A stretch of 40,895 nt of DNA from Clostridiales bacterium (GTDB lineage Bacteria > Bacillota > Clostridia > Lachnospirales > Lachnospiraceae). The position numbers and the translations under genes are program-made. The stretch's first letter is position 1. Each line of letters begins with the position of its first letter. The DNA lies in contig JAAYNM010000063.1 in assembly GCA_012520815.1 (NCBI GenBank), positions 1 through 40,895 on the forward strand, given 5' to 3'. The notes beneath the pieces were generated by a model. The model did no database searches. It was not told where the DNA came from and saw nothing but the letters and a program-made list of their open reading frames with translations. Positions 16,741 to 25,591 of this stretch are shown here, piece after piece.

Positions 16741-17814
16741 TTATTCCTCGCTTTTTGACTTAAATTCCTCTATATCATCTTCGTCATCGAAATCTACATC
16801 TATAGTATCGAATTCATTTGTTTCAATATCTACTTCAATATTATCTTCCGTAGTAAATTCAAAGTCTGTAGCATTATCCTCTAAAAATTTCTTCCAATCA
16901 AATACTGCCTCAACAGCTACTATTGCAACTTCCACCATTGATACATCCGGTTCCTTCGTAGTAAGTTTTTGCATCCACATTCCCGGTTTAGAAATTATGT
17001 TCATAAACTTGCTCTCGGATTTCCCTGCTTTTCTAAGTATTTCATAAGAAATACCTGCAATCACTGGAACTAAAAGTAATCTAACAAAAGCTTTCATAGG
17101 AATACTTATATTTTTTGGCAGAGCAAAAGACACTAAAATAAAACAAACTATACTTATAAACACAACAAAAAACAGAAAACTTGTTCCACAGCGTTTATGA
17201 ATTCTAGAGGATTTGAGTACATTTTCGGTATTTAATTCATAACCATTCTCTATACAATTAATACATTTGTGCTCTGCACCATGATACATAAACGTTCTCT
17301 GAATATCCTTCATCCTAGATATCAGAAAAATATATAATACAAATATTAGAATCCTAATTATACCCTCTACTACTGCTAGTATGGTATTAGATCTAATATT
17401 CATTCCATTCTTTAGCAACTCTGAAATCCCGTATGGAAGAACTATAAATAGTAATACTGAAAATGCCACTGAAACAAGCACTGTTATTCCCATCAGAAAA
17501 TCCTCTGCTTTTTCCTTAAACATCTTCTTAGTCACCTTATCCACAGGTTTTTCCTTCGGTTCAGGTTCGTCCTCATAAAATTCTGCTGAATATGTTAATG
17601 TTTTTATACCTATTACAAGTGATTCTATAAAGGCAAATACACCTCTGATAAAAGGTACACTGAAAATTTTGTGTTTGTCTGCTAGGCTCTTGCAATCTTT
17701 AACATCAACTGCTATTTCATTATCTGGTTTACGAACTGCTACGGCGTACTTATCCTTGTTTTTCATCATTATACCTTCAAGTACTGCCTGTCCGCCAATT
17801 CCGGATGGTTTCAT
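16741..17814 (-). CDS. DUF1385 (YqhQ-like) membrane protein
   Basis: This 357-residue membrane protein opens with the family signature SGIGGQAVLEGIMM. Several membrane helices are visible between residues about 75 and 280, along with the conserved YHGAEHKCINCIE segment with Cys/His residues. The last 45 residues are strongly acidic (DVDFDDEDDIEEF), which is not part of the core family. The biochemical function of DUF1385 is unknown. The start at 17814 is chosen from AAAGGAG 7 bases upstream; the frame extends to 17853 without an RBS. Its place between rpmE and prmC is a gene order I associate with Clostridia. Confidence 0.85.
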   Translation of the reverse strand: MKPSGIGGQAVLEGIMMKNKDKYAVAVRKPDNEIAVDVKDCKSLADKHKIFSVPFIRGVFAFIESLVIGIKTLTYSAEFYEDEPEPKEKPVDKVTKKMFKEKAEDFLMGITVLVSVAFSVLLFIVLPYGISELLKNGMNIRSNTILAVVEGIIRILIFVLYIFLISRMKDIQRTFMYHGAEHKCINCIENGYELNTENVLKSSRIHKRCGTSFLFFVVFISIVCFILVSFALPKNISIPMKAFVRLLLVPVIAGISYEILRKAGKSESKFMNIISKPGMWMQKLTTKEPDVSMVEVAIVAVEAVFDWKKFLEDNATDFEFTTEDNIEVDIETNEFDTIDVDFDDEDDIEEFKSKSEE

Positions 17815-17839
17815 AAGAACTCCTTTCTGAAACTTAATA

Positions 17840-17867
17840 AAGGCTGAGAACATACATTCTCAACCTT
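17840..17867 (-). terminator. Hairpin between rpmE and DUF1385 gene
   Basis: An 11-bp stem (17840-17850 with 17857-17867, one G-T pair) closes a 6-base loop. The T-run after it on the minus strand is weak (TTTATTAAG). It is likely a leaky terminator or processing site, letting rpmE be made in excess of the genes behind it. Confidence 0.45.
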
Positions 17868-17885
17868 TTATTAGTAAAAATCCTA

Positions 17886-18095
17886 TTAGTTTTCTGTTTT
17901 AACACCATACTTACGGTTGAACTTATCAATACGACCACGAGCTGATGCAGCTTTCTGCTGGCCTGTATAGAATGAATGGCATTTTGAACAAATTTCAACG
18001 TGGATATTCTCCTTTGTTGATCCTGTCACGAATGTATTACCACAGTTGCAATCGATTGTAGCTTGGTAATATTTTGGATGTATTCCTTCTCTCAT
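17886..18095 (-). CDS. rpmE: 50S ribosomal protein L31 (zinc-binding form)
   Basis: This 69-residue large-subunit protein keeps the zinc ligands C16, C18, C36 and C39 (CNC and CSKC), the C+ type L31. The C- paralogue (RpmE2) would lack these. It has the expected [14 protein letters not shown] start and RKYG end. The RBS is GAGGTG. It lies between rho and the DUF1385 gene, with a 102-base gap to rho that includes a hairpin which might be an L31 leader. Confidence 0.95.
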   Translation of the reverse strand: MREGIHPKYYQATIDCNCGNTFVTGSTKENIHVEICSKCHSFYTGQQKAASARGRIDKFNRKYGVKTEN

Positions 18096-18114
18096 GTTTT
18101 CACCTCTTCAATTT

Positions 18115-18143
18115 ACTTGCAAGATTGGACTTTACCAATCAAG
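18115..18143 (-). promoter_or_regulatory. Hairpin in rpmE leader, possible L31 autoregulation
   Basis: GATTGG (18123-18128) and CCAATC (18135-18140) pair perfectly around a 6-base loop. CTTG and CAAG (18115-18118, 18140-18143) offer an offset lower helix. It lies about 30 bases before the rpmE ATG. L31 leaders are known in Firmicutes; I cannot confirm a match to that model by eye. Confidence 0.3.
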
Positions 18144-18197
18144 TCTTAAAATAACTTCCATAGTATATCATACTGAATTTTATATTGCAATCCTTTT

Positions 18198-20027
18198 TTA
18201 GATTCTAACTTTTTTTATCATCTGGCAGAATTCAGCATTGTCTTTTGTCTTTGAGAATATATCAATAATTCTCTCAACCGTCTCTTCCGCCTTAAATGAA
18301 TTGGTTGCACGTCTGATAACTTCTACGGCTTCTTGCTCTTCCTGATTTAATAACAAGTCATCACGTCTTGTGCCAGACTTCAGAATATCAATTGCAGGGA
18401 ATACTCTCTTTTCAGAAAGCCTTCTATCAAGAACAAGTTCCATATTACCAGTTCCCTTAAATTCTTCAAAAATAACGTCATCCATCTTACTACCTGTTTC
18501 TACTAAGGCTGTAGCAAGAATAGTAAGGCTTCCGCCTTCTCTCATATTTCTAGCAGCTCCAAAGAACTTCTTTGGCATATGTAATGCTGCTGGATCAAGA
18601 CCACCTGACAATGTACGTCCACTTGCTGGAATAACAATATTGTATGCCCTTGCAAGTCTTGTAATGCTATCTAATAAAATAGTAACATCTTTTCCATGTT
18701 CAACAAGTCTCTTTGCTCTTTCAACAACCATCTCTGAAACTCTCTTATGGTGCTCTGGAAGTTCATCAAATGTTGAATAGATAACTTCTACATTTTCACC
18801 TTCTATAGCTTCCTTGATATCTGTAACCTCTTCGGGTCTTTCATCAATAAGTAAGATTATTAAATGCATCTCTGGATTGTTCTTCTTAATTGATTTTGCA
18901 ATCTCCTTCAAAAGTGTTGTCTTACCTGCCTTTGGAGGTGAAACTATCATACCTCTTTGACCTTTGCCAATAGGTGATACAACATCTACTATTCTCATAG
19001 CCATGTTATGTCTATCTGTTTCAAGTTTTAATCTCTCATTTGGGAAGATTGGTGTTAAGTCTTCGAAATTCTTTCTCTTTATTGCTTCAGCTAGTGGAAT
19101 CCCATTAAGTGTATTAATATATAATAACGCACCAAATTTTTCATTCTGTGTTTTAACTCTTATTTTACCGTGAACGATATCACCTGTCTTAAGCCCAAAT
19201 TTCTTTATTTGGATTGGTGAAACATATACATCGTTGTCGCCAGGAAGATAATTTTCACATCTAATAAAACCAAATCCATCAGACATTATCTCTAAAATAC
19301 CATGTGCAACCAATCCACTATCTAGACTTAAATCAATAGGCTCTTCCAGTGCCTGTACGCGCATCATTTCTTGTCTTTGTTGATTTGTAAGATGAACCTG
19401 TGTAGACTGCTCCGGTTTAATACCAGCTTGTCTTGAAGCCTCTGCAACGGTTGCATATTTTTCATTACCAGTCACTGGTCTCTCATAAGTACCTACAGTT
19501 TTTTCATAACTGTTTGCATTACTTCTTTCATAGCTATTTGAACCTCTATCGTTTGATGTCATTCTATTATCGAATTTAATCTCCATAGACTTTCTTGGAG
19601 GTACACTTGTAGATCTAGATCCTGCATATGATGTACTATGGGTAGCCGTACTTGTTCCGCGAGTAATTGTATTTGTTGATCTCGTGATGGTATTTGTAGC
19701 CCTTGTAATCGTATTTGTCCTTTTAGGTGCTATAGGTAATGTTTCTGTTATCTCTACACTATCTTCTTTAGTCACTTCATTTGTATTATTAGATATACTA
19801 ACTTCTTTAATTTCATCTGAATTTGTCTGTTCTACATCTGTAGACTTTTCTGCTTCGTCTTCTTTATCGGCTTTCTTTGAAGCTTCTGTCTTTGCATCTC
19901 CCCCCATTGATTCAACTATTTTATCAATAAGTACTGCCTTCCTAAGTGTTGTAATTCCTTTAATTCCCTTGAGTTTTCCTAATTCACGTAATTCGCTCAT
20001 AGGTAATGTTTCAAGTTTTGCTCTCAT
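18198..20027 (-). CDS. rho: Transcription termination factor Rho
   Basis: Rho is a hexameric RNA-dependent ATPase that releases RNA from stalled polymerase. The 609-residue protein has a SAP-like Rho_N domain (residues about 8-42), a long low-complexity insertion (about 43-225), the cold-shock-like RNA-binding domain, and the RecA-type motor with Walker A around [14 protein letters not shown] and the SGRTLSGG Q-loop. The insertion is acidic at first, then rich in Thr, Asn, Ser and Arg, with four 7-residue repeats (TNTITRA-like, residues 104-131). E. coli Rho is about 420 residues, so this is a long-insert form. The start has AAAGGA upstream. It is the first gene of the rpmE/prmC/prfA group. 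Confidence 0.96.
   Translation of the reverse strand: MRAKLETLPMSELRELGKLKGIKGITTLRKAVLIDKIVESMGGDAKTEASKKADKEDEAEKSTDVEQTNSDEIKEVSISNNTNEVTKEDSVEITETLPIAPKRTNTITRATNTITRSTNTITRGTSTATHSTSYAGSRSTSVPPRKSMEIKFDNRMTSNDRGSNSYERSNANSYEKTVGTYERPVTGNEKYATVAEASRQAGIKPEQSTQVHLTNQQRQEMMRVQALEEPIDLSLDSGLVAHGILEIMSDGFGFIRCENYLPGDNDVYVSPIQIKKFGLKTGDIVHGKIRVKTQNEKFGALLYINTLNGIPLAEAIKRKNFEDLTPIFPNERLKLETDRHNMAMRIVDVVSPIGKGQRGMIVSPPKAGKTTLLKEIAKSIKKNNPEMHLIILLIDERPEEVTDIKEAIEGENVEVIYSTFDELPEHHKRVSEMVVERAKRLVEHGKDVTILLDSITRLARAYNIVIPASGRTLSGGLDPAALHMPKKFFGAARNMREGGSLTILATALVETGSKMDDVIFEEFKGTGNMELVLDRRLSEKRVFPAIDILKSGTRRDDLLLNQEEQEAVEVIRRATNSFKAEETVERIIDIFSKTKDNAEFCQMIKKVRI
19635..19718 (-). repeat. 21-bp coding repeats in the rho insertion
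   Basis: Four consecutive heptads ([28 protein letters not shown]) are encoded by near-identical 21-base units. Such repeats can change copy number by slippage and would lengthen or shorten the disordered insertion of Rho. Confidence 0.8.
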
Positions 20028-20278
20028 AATATTATCCTTTCTGAAATAAAAATAACACTAAAAAAATTGAAATAATATATATTAAATTAATTGTGTTTTG
20101 GGTAATGTTTGAATGTGTGATATTTTGATATTAAGATTTCCTCTGTATACGAAACAGAAAGAAATAACGCTCATTTGATTATACATCAACCAAAGAAAAA
20201 ATGATAGTGTTATTTTCTTGTTTTTATGATAATATAGTCAAAGTAAGCAAATTTCACAAACGAAAGGAATCATTTAGT
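20028..20278. other. Divergent intergenic region rho / malic enzyme
   Basis: This 251-base AT-rich spacer carries the upstream regions of both genes. TATATT/TATTAT-like -10 candidates occur near the rho side and GATAAT near the malic enzyme side, but I see no convincing -35 with either. No gene or clear hairpin is visible. Confidence 0.4.
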
Positions 20279-21451
20279 ATGACAATTAATGAAAAAGCCT
20301 TAGAGCTTCATAAAGAGTGGGCTGGAAAATTATCAACTGCATCAAAATGTGAGATTAAGTCAAGAGAACAATTAGCCCTTGCATATACTCCAGGTGTTTC
20401 AGAACCTTGCAAAGAGATAAACAAGAATCCTGAGGATGCATATAAATATACAATCAAATCCAATACTGTAGCAGTAGTTTCGGATGGCTCTGCTGTTTTA
20501 GGCCTAGGCAATATTGGTGCCTTAGCTGCTATGCCTGTTATGGAAGGCAAAGCTGTTTTATTTAAAGAATTTAGTGGCGTTAATGCATTTCCTATCTGCC
20601 TTGACACTCAAGACACAGAGGAAATTATTAAAACCGTTGTAAATATTGCCCCCGCCTTTGGTGGAATCAATCTAGAGGACATTTCTGCTCCACGTTGCTT
20701 TGAGATTGAAACAAGACTTAATGAATTACTTGATATTCCTGTATTTCATGATGATCAGCACGGAACTGCCATTGTGGTTCTAGCAGGTATTATTAATGGA
20801 TTAAAGATTACTGGTAAATCAAAAGAGACTTGTAAAGTTGTTCTTAATGGTGCTGGCTCAGCCGGTATTGCTATCACTAAATTATTACTTACATATGGTT
20901 TCAAAAACGTAACCATGTGCGACAGATTCGGTATCATAAACAAGGATTATGAAGGGCTTAACTGGATGCAACAGTCTATGACAGAGGTTACAAACCTTGA
21001 GGGCAAGACAGGTACTTTAGCTGATGCCCTAGTAGGCGCTGATATTTTTGTAGGAGTTTCTGCCCCTGGTATTGTTTCGCCTGAAATGGTTAAATCTATG
21101 AACAGCGACTCTATCATTTTTGCAATGGCAAATCCTGTTCCAGAGATTATGCCTGATGTAGCTAGAGCTGCTGGTGCAAGGATTGTGGGTACAGGACGTT
21201 CGGATTTCCCTAATCAAGTTAACAATGTTGTTGCTTTCCCTGGTATTTTTAAAGGTGCTCTTGAAGGACGCGCTTCTATTATTACAGAGAAGATGAAATT
21301 AGCCGCTGCCAATGCTATTGCAGGTCTTGTTCCTGATGATGAACTTAATGATGAAAATATCTTACCAGAAGCATTCGACCCTAGGGTTTCTGATGTTGTA
21401 AGTCGTGCAGTTATGGATAATATTGAAGCCGATGGAACAAACCGTAAATAA
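20279..21451 (+). CDS. Malic enzyme (NAD(P)-dependent, short form)
   Basis: This enzyme oxidatively decarboxylates malate to pyruvate, yielding NAD(P)H. It is the short bacterial form of 390 residues without a phosphotransacetylase tail. Visible features are the catalytic Tyr36 in LAYTPGVSEP, the catalytic Lys91 in MEGKAVLFK, the metal-binding DDQHGTA segment, and the Rossmann motif in VVLNGAGSAGIAI. The cofactor (NAD or NADP) is not certain. The start at 20279 follows AAAGGA; the longer frame from 20201 would include promoter DNA. It is the first gene of a plus-strand group; the radical SAM gene follows after 14 bases. Confidence 0.92.
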   Translation: MTINEKALELHKEWAGKLSTASKCEIKSREQLALAYTPGVSEPCKEINKNPEDAYKYTIKSNTVAVVSDGSAVLGLGNIGALAAMPVMEGKAVLFKEFSGVNAFPICLDTQDTEEIIKTVVNIAPAFGGINLEDISAPRCFEIETRLNELLDIPVFHDDQHGTAIVVLAGIINGLKITGKSKETCKVVLNGAGSAGIAITKLLLTYGFKNVTMCDRFGIINKDYEGLNWMQQSMTEVTNLEGKTGTLADALVGADIFVGVSAPGIVSPEMVKSMNSDSIIFAMANPVPEIMPDVARAAGARIVGTGRSDFPNQVNNVVAFPGIFKGALEGRASIITEKMKLAAANAIAGLVPDDELNDENILPEAFDPRVSDVVSRAVMDNIEADGTNRK

Positions 21452-21465
21452 GTCTGGATGTAAAA

Positions 21466-22365
21466 ATGTATATTAATAAACTAAATGATTACCTAAAATG
21501 CACCTTTGGTTCTAAAGTATACAAGATATCTTTGGATGGCGGTTTTACGTGTCCAAACAGAGATGGCAAAATTGATACGCGAGGGTGTATTTTTTGCAGC
21601 AAAGGTGGTTCTGGAGATTTCGCCCAATCACGGCTTCTACCCATTACCAAGCAGATAGAAAAAGGCAAAAACCTTATCTATAAGAAATGTAATTCAGAGA
21701 AATATATTGCATATTTTCAGGCGTATACTAACACCTATGCCCCAGTAGATACACTACGCGCTCTGTTCTTAGAAGCTTTATCTCACCCTGATATTGTCGC
21801 CCTTTCTGTGGCTACTAGACCAGACTGTATTGATGATGAAATTGCTGAACTTCTCCTTGAGTTAAACAAGATTAAACCTGTATTTATAGAGCTTGGTCTC
21901 CAAACTTCAAATGAAACACCCGCACATTTTATCAGACGTGGCTATACTAACGAGTGTTTTGAACAGGCTATTTATCTTCTTGAAGGATTAAATGTTGTGG
22001 TACATATCATTTTAGGTTTACCAAATGAGACTAAAGATGATATAATAAATACCATTCACTATATAAATAAATTTAATATCCATGGTGTTAAACTTCAATT
22101 GCTTCACGTTTTAAAGGATACAGATTTATGCACATACTATAAAAATGGCTCCTTTTCAACATTTACATTAGAAGAATACACTGAAATATTAATACAATGT
22201 CTCAAACATCTTAGACCTGATATTGTAATTCACCGATTAACTGGTGATGGTCCCAAGAATCAGCTTATTGCCCCTCTTTGGAGCGGTGACAAGAAAAAAG
22301 TACTTAACTATATTAATAATCGTCTGCGTACAGAAAATGTCATACAGGGCAGCTTGTACCAGTAG
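21466..22365 (+). CDS. TIGR01212 family radical SAM protein (YtqA-like)
   Basis: This is a radical S-adenosylmethionine enzyme of 299 residues. The cluster-binding cysteines are C29, C41 and C44 (C-X11-C-X2-C), the spacing used by this family in place of C-X3-C-X2-C. They are followed by SKGGSGDFAQ and the Elp3-like core with YFQAYTNTYAPV and VATRPDCIDDEI. The substrate is unproven; family members are suspected of acting on RNA or proteins. The RBS is weak. It is 14 bases after the malic enzyme and 14 before DUF4364, so probably one transcript. Confidence 0.9.
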   Translation: MYINKLNDYLKCTFGSKVYKISLDGGFTCPNRDGKIDTRGCIFCSKGGSGDFAQSRLLPITKQIEKGKNLIYKKCNSEKYIAYFQAYTNTYAPVDTLRALFLEALSHPDIVALSVATRPDCIDDEIAELLLELNKIKPVFIELGLQTSNETPAHFIRRGYTNECFEQAIYLLEGLNVVVHIILGLPNETKDDIINTIHYINKFNIHGVKLQLLHVLKDTDLCTYYKNGSFSTFTLEEYTEILIQCLKHLRPDIVIHRLTGDGPKNQLIAPLWSGDKKKVLNYINNRLRTENVIQGSLYQ

Positions 22366-22379
22366 TATATGGAGGATTT

Positions 22380-22910
22380 ATGGCTCTAGAACAATTAACA
22401 TTGTACAAGTTTATGACCTTGTATATGCTAAATAAGGTTAATTTTCCATTAACCAACGCACAAATGTCGGGGTTTTTTCTGGACAAAGAATATACGTCAT
22501 ATTTTATATTCCAGCAGGTAATATCCGAATTATTAGAAACAAGGCTAATATCTTCGGAAACAGTTCGTAATACATCTTATTACAGAATTACCGATGATGG
22601 CAGAGAAACTATTGAGATGTTTACTAATAAAATTCCGATAGCTATTATAGATGATATGGATATTTTTCTTATTGATAATAAGTATGAACTACGTAATGAA
22701 GTTGGAACATTATCTGACTACTATAAATCCACAAATGGTGATTACATTGTAAACTGTCAAATCAAAGAAGGTAACTCTACATTAATTGATTTAAACCTAT
22801 CAGTACCATCAGAGGATGTTGCAGAGATTATGTGTAATAACTGGAGGGAAGCCAGCCAGGAAGTTTATGCCAACGTTATGAAAAGACTAATGAAGGGAAT
22901 GCCGCAATAG
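22380..22910 (+). CDS. DUF4364 winged-helix-like protein
   Basis: This 176-residue protein is of the DUF4364 type, common in Clostridia. The N-terminal 75 residues form a winged-helix-like fold (LTNAQMSGFFL to TSYYRITDDG), resembling PadR/MarR-type regulators. The C-terminal part is a family-specific domain. A regulatory role is inferred only. The RBS is perfect (GGAGGA, 4 bases before ATG). The stop codon lies inside the terminator hairpin that ends this plus-strand transcript. Confidence 0.82.
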   Translation: MALEQLTLYKFMTLYMLNKVNFPLTNAQMSGFFLDKEYTSYFIFQQVISELLETRLISSETVRNTSYYRITDDGRETIEMFTNKIPIAIIDDMDIFLIDNKYELRNEVGTLSDYYKSTNGDYIVNCQIKEGNSTLIDLNLSVPSEDVAEIMCNNWREASQEVYANVMKRLMKGMPQ

Positions 22911-22925
22911 GCACTCCCTTTTTTT
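22893..22925 (+). terminator. Intrinsic terminator after DUF4364 gene
   Basis: AAGGGAATGCC and GGCACTCCCTT form an 11-bp stem with one mismatch around a 6-base loop, followed by seven Ts. The stop codon of the DUF4364 gene is in the loop and right arm. It also lies at the end of the opposing engB gene and would form a stem with a G-T pair in that RNA. Confidence 0.85.
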
Positions 22926-22933
22926 ATTGATTC

Positions 22934-23548
22934 TTATTTATCTGTTTTCTTTTCTGGTTCCTCATAACCTGTGATTTCATCTATTAGACTCCATACTTCA
23001 TCTCTACCCTGCTTTGTCTCTGAAGAAAATGGAATTATTTTCGTTTCTGGTTTAACTTCAAGTTTATTTTTGATTAGCTTTATCTGCTTTTGTATCTGGC
23101 TTCTGTTTATTTTATCAAGCTTAGTTGCAATAATAATAGGATTATATCCATTATAAACAATCCAATCATACATATCTTTATCATTAGATGATGGTTCATG
23201 TCTAATATCTATTAATAGAAATACTGCCTTTAACTGGGTAGATTTCTCAAGATAATTTTCAATCATTTTTCCCCACTTTTGCTGTGTCTCCCTTGATACT
23301 TTTGCAAATCCATATCCTGGAAGATCAACACAATACATAAAATCGTTTATGTTGTAAAAATTAATTGTCTGCGTTTTACCTGGTTGTGCCGATATTCTTG
23401 CATATGATTTTCTATTCATTAGTGCATTAATCAATGAGGATTTTCCCACATTTGATTTCCCAGCAAACGCTACCTCTGGCTTGTCATTTTCTGGAATAAC
23501 ACTTGTTATGCCACATACGGTCTCTAATTCTAGACTTCTGATAACCAT
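22934..23548 (-). CDS. engB: Ribosome biogenesis GTPase EngB (YsxC)
   Basis: This essential GTPase acts in assembly of the large ribosomal subunit. The 204-residue protein has G1 GKSNVGKS (residues 30-37), the G3 region DLPGYGFAKVS and G4 TKLDK, all typical of EngB. The start at 23548 is chosen because family members begin right before the IRSLELETV-like strand; an upstream ATG at 23587 is in frame and cannot be excluded. It follows clpX after a hairpin (23616-23640), and a TACGGC/GCCGTA mini-palindrome lies in its leader. It ends against the plus-strand terminator. Confidence 0.93.
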   Translation of the reverse strand: MVIRSLELETVCGITSVIPENDKPEVAFAGKSNVGKSSLINALMNRKSYARISAQPGKTQTINFYNINDFMYCVDLPGYGFAKVSRETQQKWGKMIENYLEKSTQLKAVFLLIDIRHEPSSNDKDMYDWIVYNGYNPIIIATKLDKINRSQIQKQIKLIKNKLEVKPETKIIPFSSETKQGRDEVWSLIDEITGYEEPEKKTDK

Positions 23549-23615
23549 AATTGTACACTTTACCTTTCCTACGGCCACGCCGTACATCACAAAAACTTAT
23601 CCTTGTAATTCAAAT

Positions 23616-23640
23616 AGAAGAGTGGCATTGCCACTCTTCT
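23616..23640 (-). terminator. Hairpin between clpX and engB
   Basis: A perfect 11-bp stem with a 3-base loop (23616-23626 and 23630-23640) lies just after the clpX stop codon. The bases following on the minus strand (ATTTGAATT) are not a strong T-run, so it may act as an attenuator or RNA end stabiliser more than a full stop. Confidence 0.55.
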
Positions 23641-23650
23641 GTTTATCATT

Positions 23651-24895
23651 TTAAGCCTCTTTATAAATAATCTCTGGCTTGCTTTTCTTATCAACTGCAT
23701 CCTTATTGATAATGCATTTAATAACGTTACTCTCTGATGGTATTTCAAACATTACATCCATCATTGTATCTTCCATTATAGCTCTTAATCCTCTTGCACC
23801 AGTCTTTCTCTTGAAAGACTTTTCTGCAATGGCATCTATAGCATCATCAGTAAACTCTAAATCTACATCATCTAACTCAAGTAACTTTTGATACTGCTTG
23901 ATAATAGCATTTTTAGGTTCTTTAAGTATTCTCACCAGATGATCTTTTTCAAGTTTATCCAATGTTACTGTGACTGGAACTCGACCAATAAATTCTGGAA
24001 TAAGTCCGAATTTAACCAAATCCTGTGGCATTACTTGGCTAAGCAATTCATCAGTTTGGCCAACAAGACCTGATGCTATGTCCGCGTTGAATCCGATTGA
24101 TTTTTTATCAATACGGGTTTCAATGATTTTTTCTAATCCGTCAAATGCTCCGCCACAAATAAATAGGATATTTGTAGTATCTATAGGAATAAGTTCCTGA
24201 TGTGGATGTTTCCTTCCACCCAGAGGTGGAACAGAAGCAACTGTGCCTTCTAAAATTTTGAGAAGCGCCTGTTGTACACCTTCCCCAGATACATCTCTTG
24301 TAATGGATACGTTTTCAGTTTTTTTAGTAATCTTATCAATCTCATCTACGTAAATGATGCCGTATTTTGCTTTCTCAACATCATAATCTGCCGACTGAAT
24401 TAGTTTTAAAAGAATGTTTTCAACATCTTCTCCCACATATCCAGCCTCAGTAAGAGCTGTTGCATCTGCAATAGCAAAAGGAACATTAAGCAGTTTCGCT
24501 AGGGTTTGTGCTAAATATGTCTTACCAGATCCAGTAGGTCCCAACATAAGAATATTACTCTTTTGAAGTTCAACATCTAAGTTACGTCCCGATGTTACCC
24601 TCTTATAGTGATTGTATACTGCAACCGATAATACCTTCTTTGCATTATCTTGTCCTATTACATATTGATCTAAAAATGCTTTTATTTCCTTTGGTTTTAG
24701 TAAGTTGATTTGTAGTTCTTCAGTTTCCACTGTTTCGCCCATCTCTTCATCTAAAATCTCTGCGCAAATATCTACACATTCATCACAAATGTAGGCATCA
24801 TTTGGACCTGCTATTAATTTTCTAACCAAATCCTCAGGTTTGCCACAGAATGAACAACAAAGCTTTTTATCCTTATCCTTCTCTTTTCCCGCCAT
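23651..24895 (-). CDS. clpX: ClpX unfoldase subunit
   Basis: ClpX is an AAA+ hexamer that recognises, unfolds and feeds substrates to ClpP. The 414-residue protein has the zinc-binding domain (C14, C17, C37, C40), Walker A GPTGSGKT, Walker B in [10 protein letters not shown], and the IGF-type ClpP-docking loop seen here as SIGFNAD near residue 270. The RBS AAAGGA sits directly before ATG, with GAGGTG further upstream. It is third in the tig-clpP-clpX-engB cluster. Confidence 0.97.
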   Translation of the reverse strand: MAGKEKDKDKKLCCSFCGKPEDLVRKLIAGPNDAYICDECVDICAEILDEEMGETVETEELQINLLKPKEIKAFLDQYVIGQDNAKKVLSVAVYNHYKRVTSGRNLDVELQKSNILMLGPTGSGKTYLAQTLAKLLNVPFAIADATALTEAGYVGEDVENILLKLIQSADYDVEKAKYGIIYVDEIDKITKKTENVSITRDVSGEGVQQALLKILEGTVASVPPLGGRKHPHQELIPIDTTNILFICGGAFDGLEKIIETRIDKKSIGFNADIASGLVGQTDELLSQVMPQDLVKFGLIPEFIGRVPVTVTLDKLEKDHLVRILKEPKNAIIKQYQKLLELDDVDLEFTDDAIDAIAEKSFKRKTGARGLRAIMEDTMMDVMFEIPSESNVIKCIINKDAVDKKSKPEIIYKEA

Positions 24896-24924
24896 TTCCT
24901 TTCACCTCGATTCCATAATATCAC

Positions 24925-24948
24925 CATATAAGAGTTCTTCCTTATATG
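24925..24948 (-). terminator. Hairpin between clpP and clpX
   Basis: CATATAAG and CTTATATG form a perfect 8-bp stem around an 8-base loop. It is AT-rich and has no T-run, so it is more likely a processing or stability element in the operon transcript than a terminator. Confidence 0.35.
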
Positions 24949-24979
24949 TGGAAACGCTATGCGTTAATTTACATAATTA

Positions 24980-25567
24980 CTATTCTGGTCTATCAACAAT
25001 AACTGTATCAATAAGTCCGTATTCTTTAGCTTCGTCTGCTGTCATATAGTTATCTCTATCTGTATCTTTCTCGATAACTTCAAGAGGTTTACCAGTATTA
25101 GATGCTAATATTTCATTTAATTTCTTCTTAGTCTTTAAGATATGTTCAGCTGCAATCTGAATCTCAGTAGCCTGACCCTTTGCTCCACCAAGTGGTTGAT
25201 GAATCATAATCTCAGCATTTGGAAGTGCAAATCTCTTGCCTTTAGCACCACCTGATAAAAGGAATGCGCCCATAGAGGCTGCCATACCTATACAGATAGT
25301 TGAAACATCGCATTTAATGTAATTCATTGTATCGTAAATAGCCATACCTGCTGTTACAGAACCGCCTGGACTATTAATATATAAATGAATATCCTTTCCT
25401 GGATCTTCTGATTCAAGGAAAAGTAACTGTGCAACAATAAGACTTGCTGTGGTTTCGTTAACTTCTTCACCTAAAAATATTATTCTTTCCTTTAAAAGTC
25501 TTGAATAAATATCGTAGGATCTTTCTCCTCTACTAGTCTGTTCAACGACATAAGGTACTAAACTCAT
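24980..25567 (-). CDS. clpP: ClpP protease subunit
   Basis: This is the serine protease that forms the double-heptamer chamber used by ClpX and other Clp ATPases. The 195-residue protein has the catalytic Ser98 in GMAASMGAF, His123 in MIHQPLGG, and the aspartate in the DTDRD segment near residue 170. The start has AGAGGG upstream. The gene follows tig after 24 bases and precedes clpX, the classic order. Confidence 0.97.
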   Translation of the reverse strand: MSLVPYVVEQTSRGERSYDIYSRLLKERIIFLGEEVNETTASLIVAQLLFLESEDPGKDIHLYINSPGGSVTAGMAIYDTMNYIKCDVSTICIGMAASMGAFLLSGGAKGKRFALPNAEIMIHQPLGGAKGQATEIQIAAEHILKTKKKLNEILASNTGKPLEVIEKDTDRDNYMTADEAKEYGLIDTVIVDRPE

Positions 25568-25591
25568 AAAAATACCCTCTTTCTGCTATTA

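Noticed and set aside
19684..20049. 121-codon plus-strand frame opposite the rho N-terminus
   Set aside because: Its repeated hydrophobic text is the antisense of the rho low-complexity repeats.
20210..20250. GATAAT/TAATAT -10 candidates before the malic enzyme gene
   Set aside because: No credible -35 at a proper distance, so no promoter was called.
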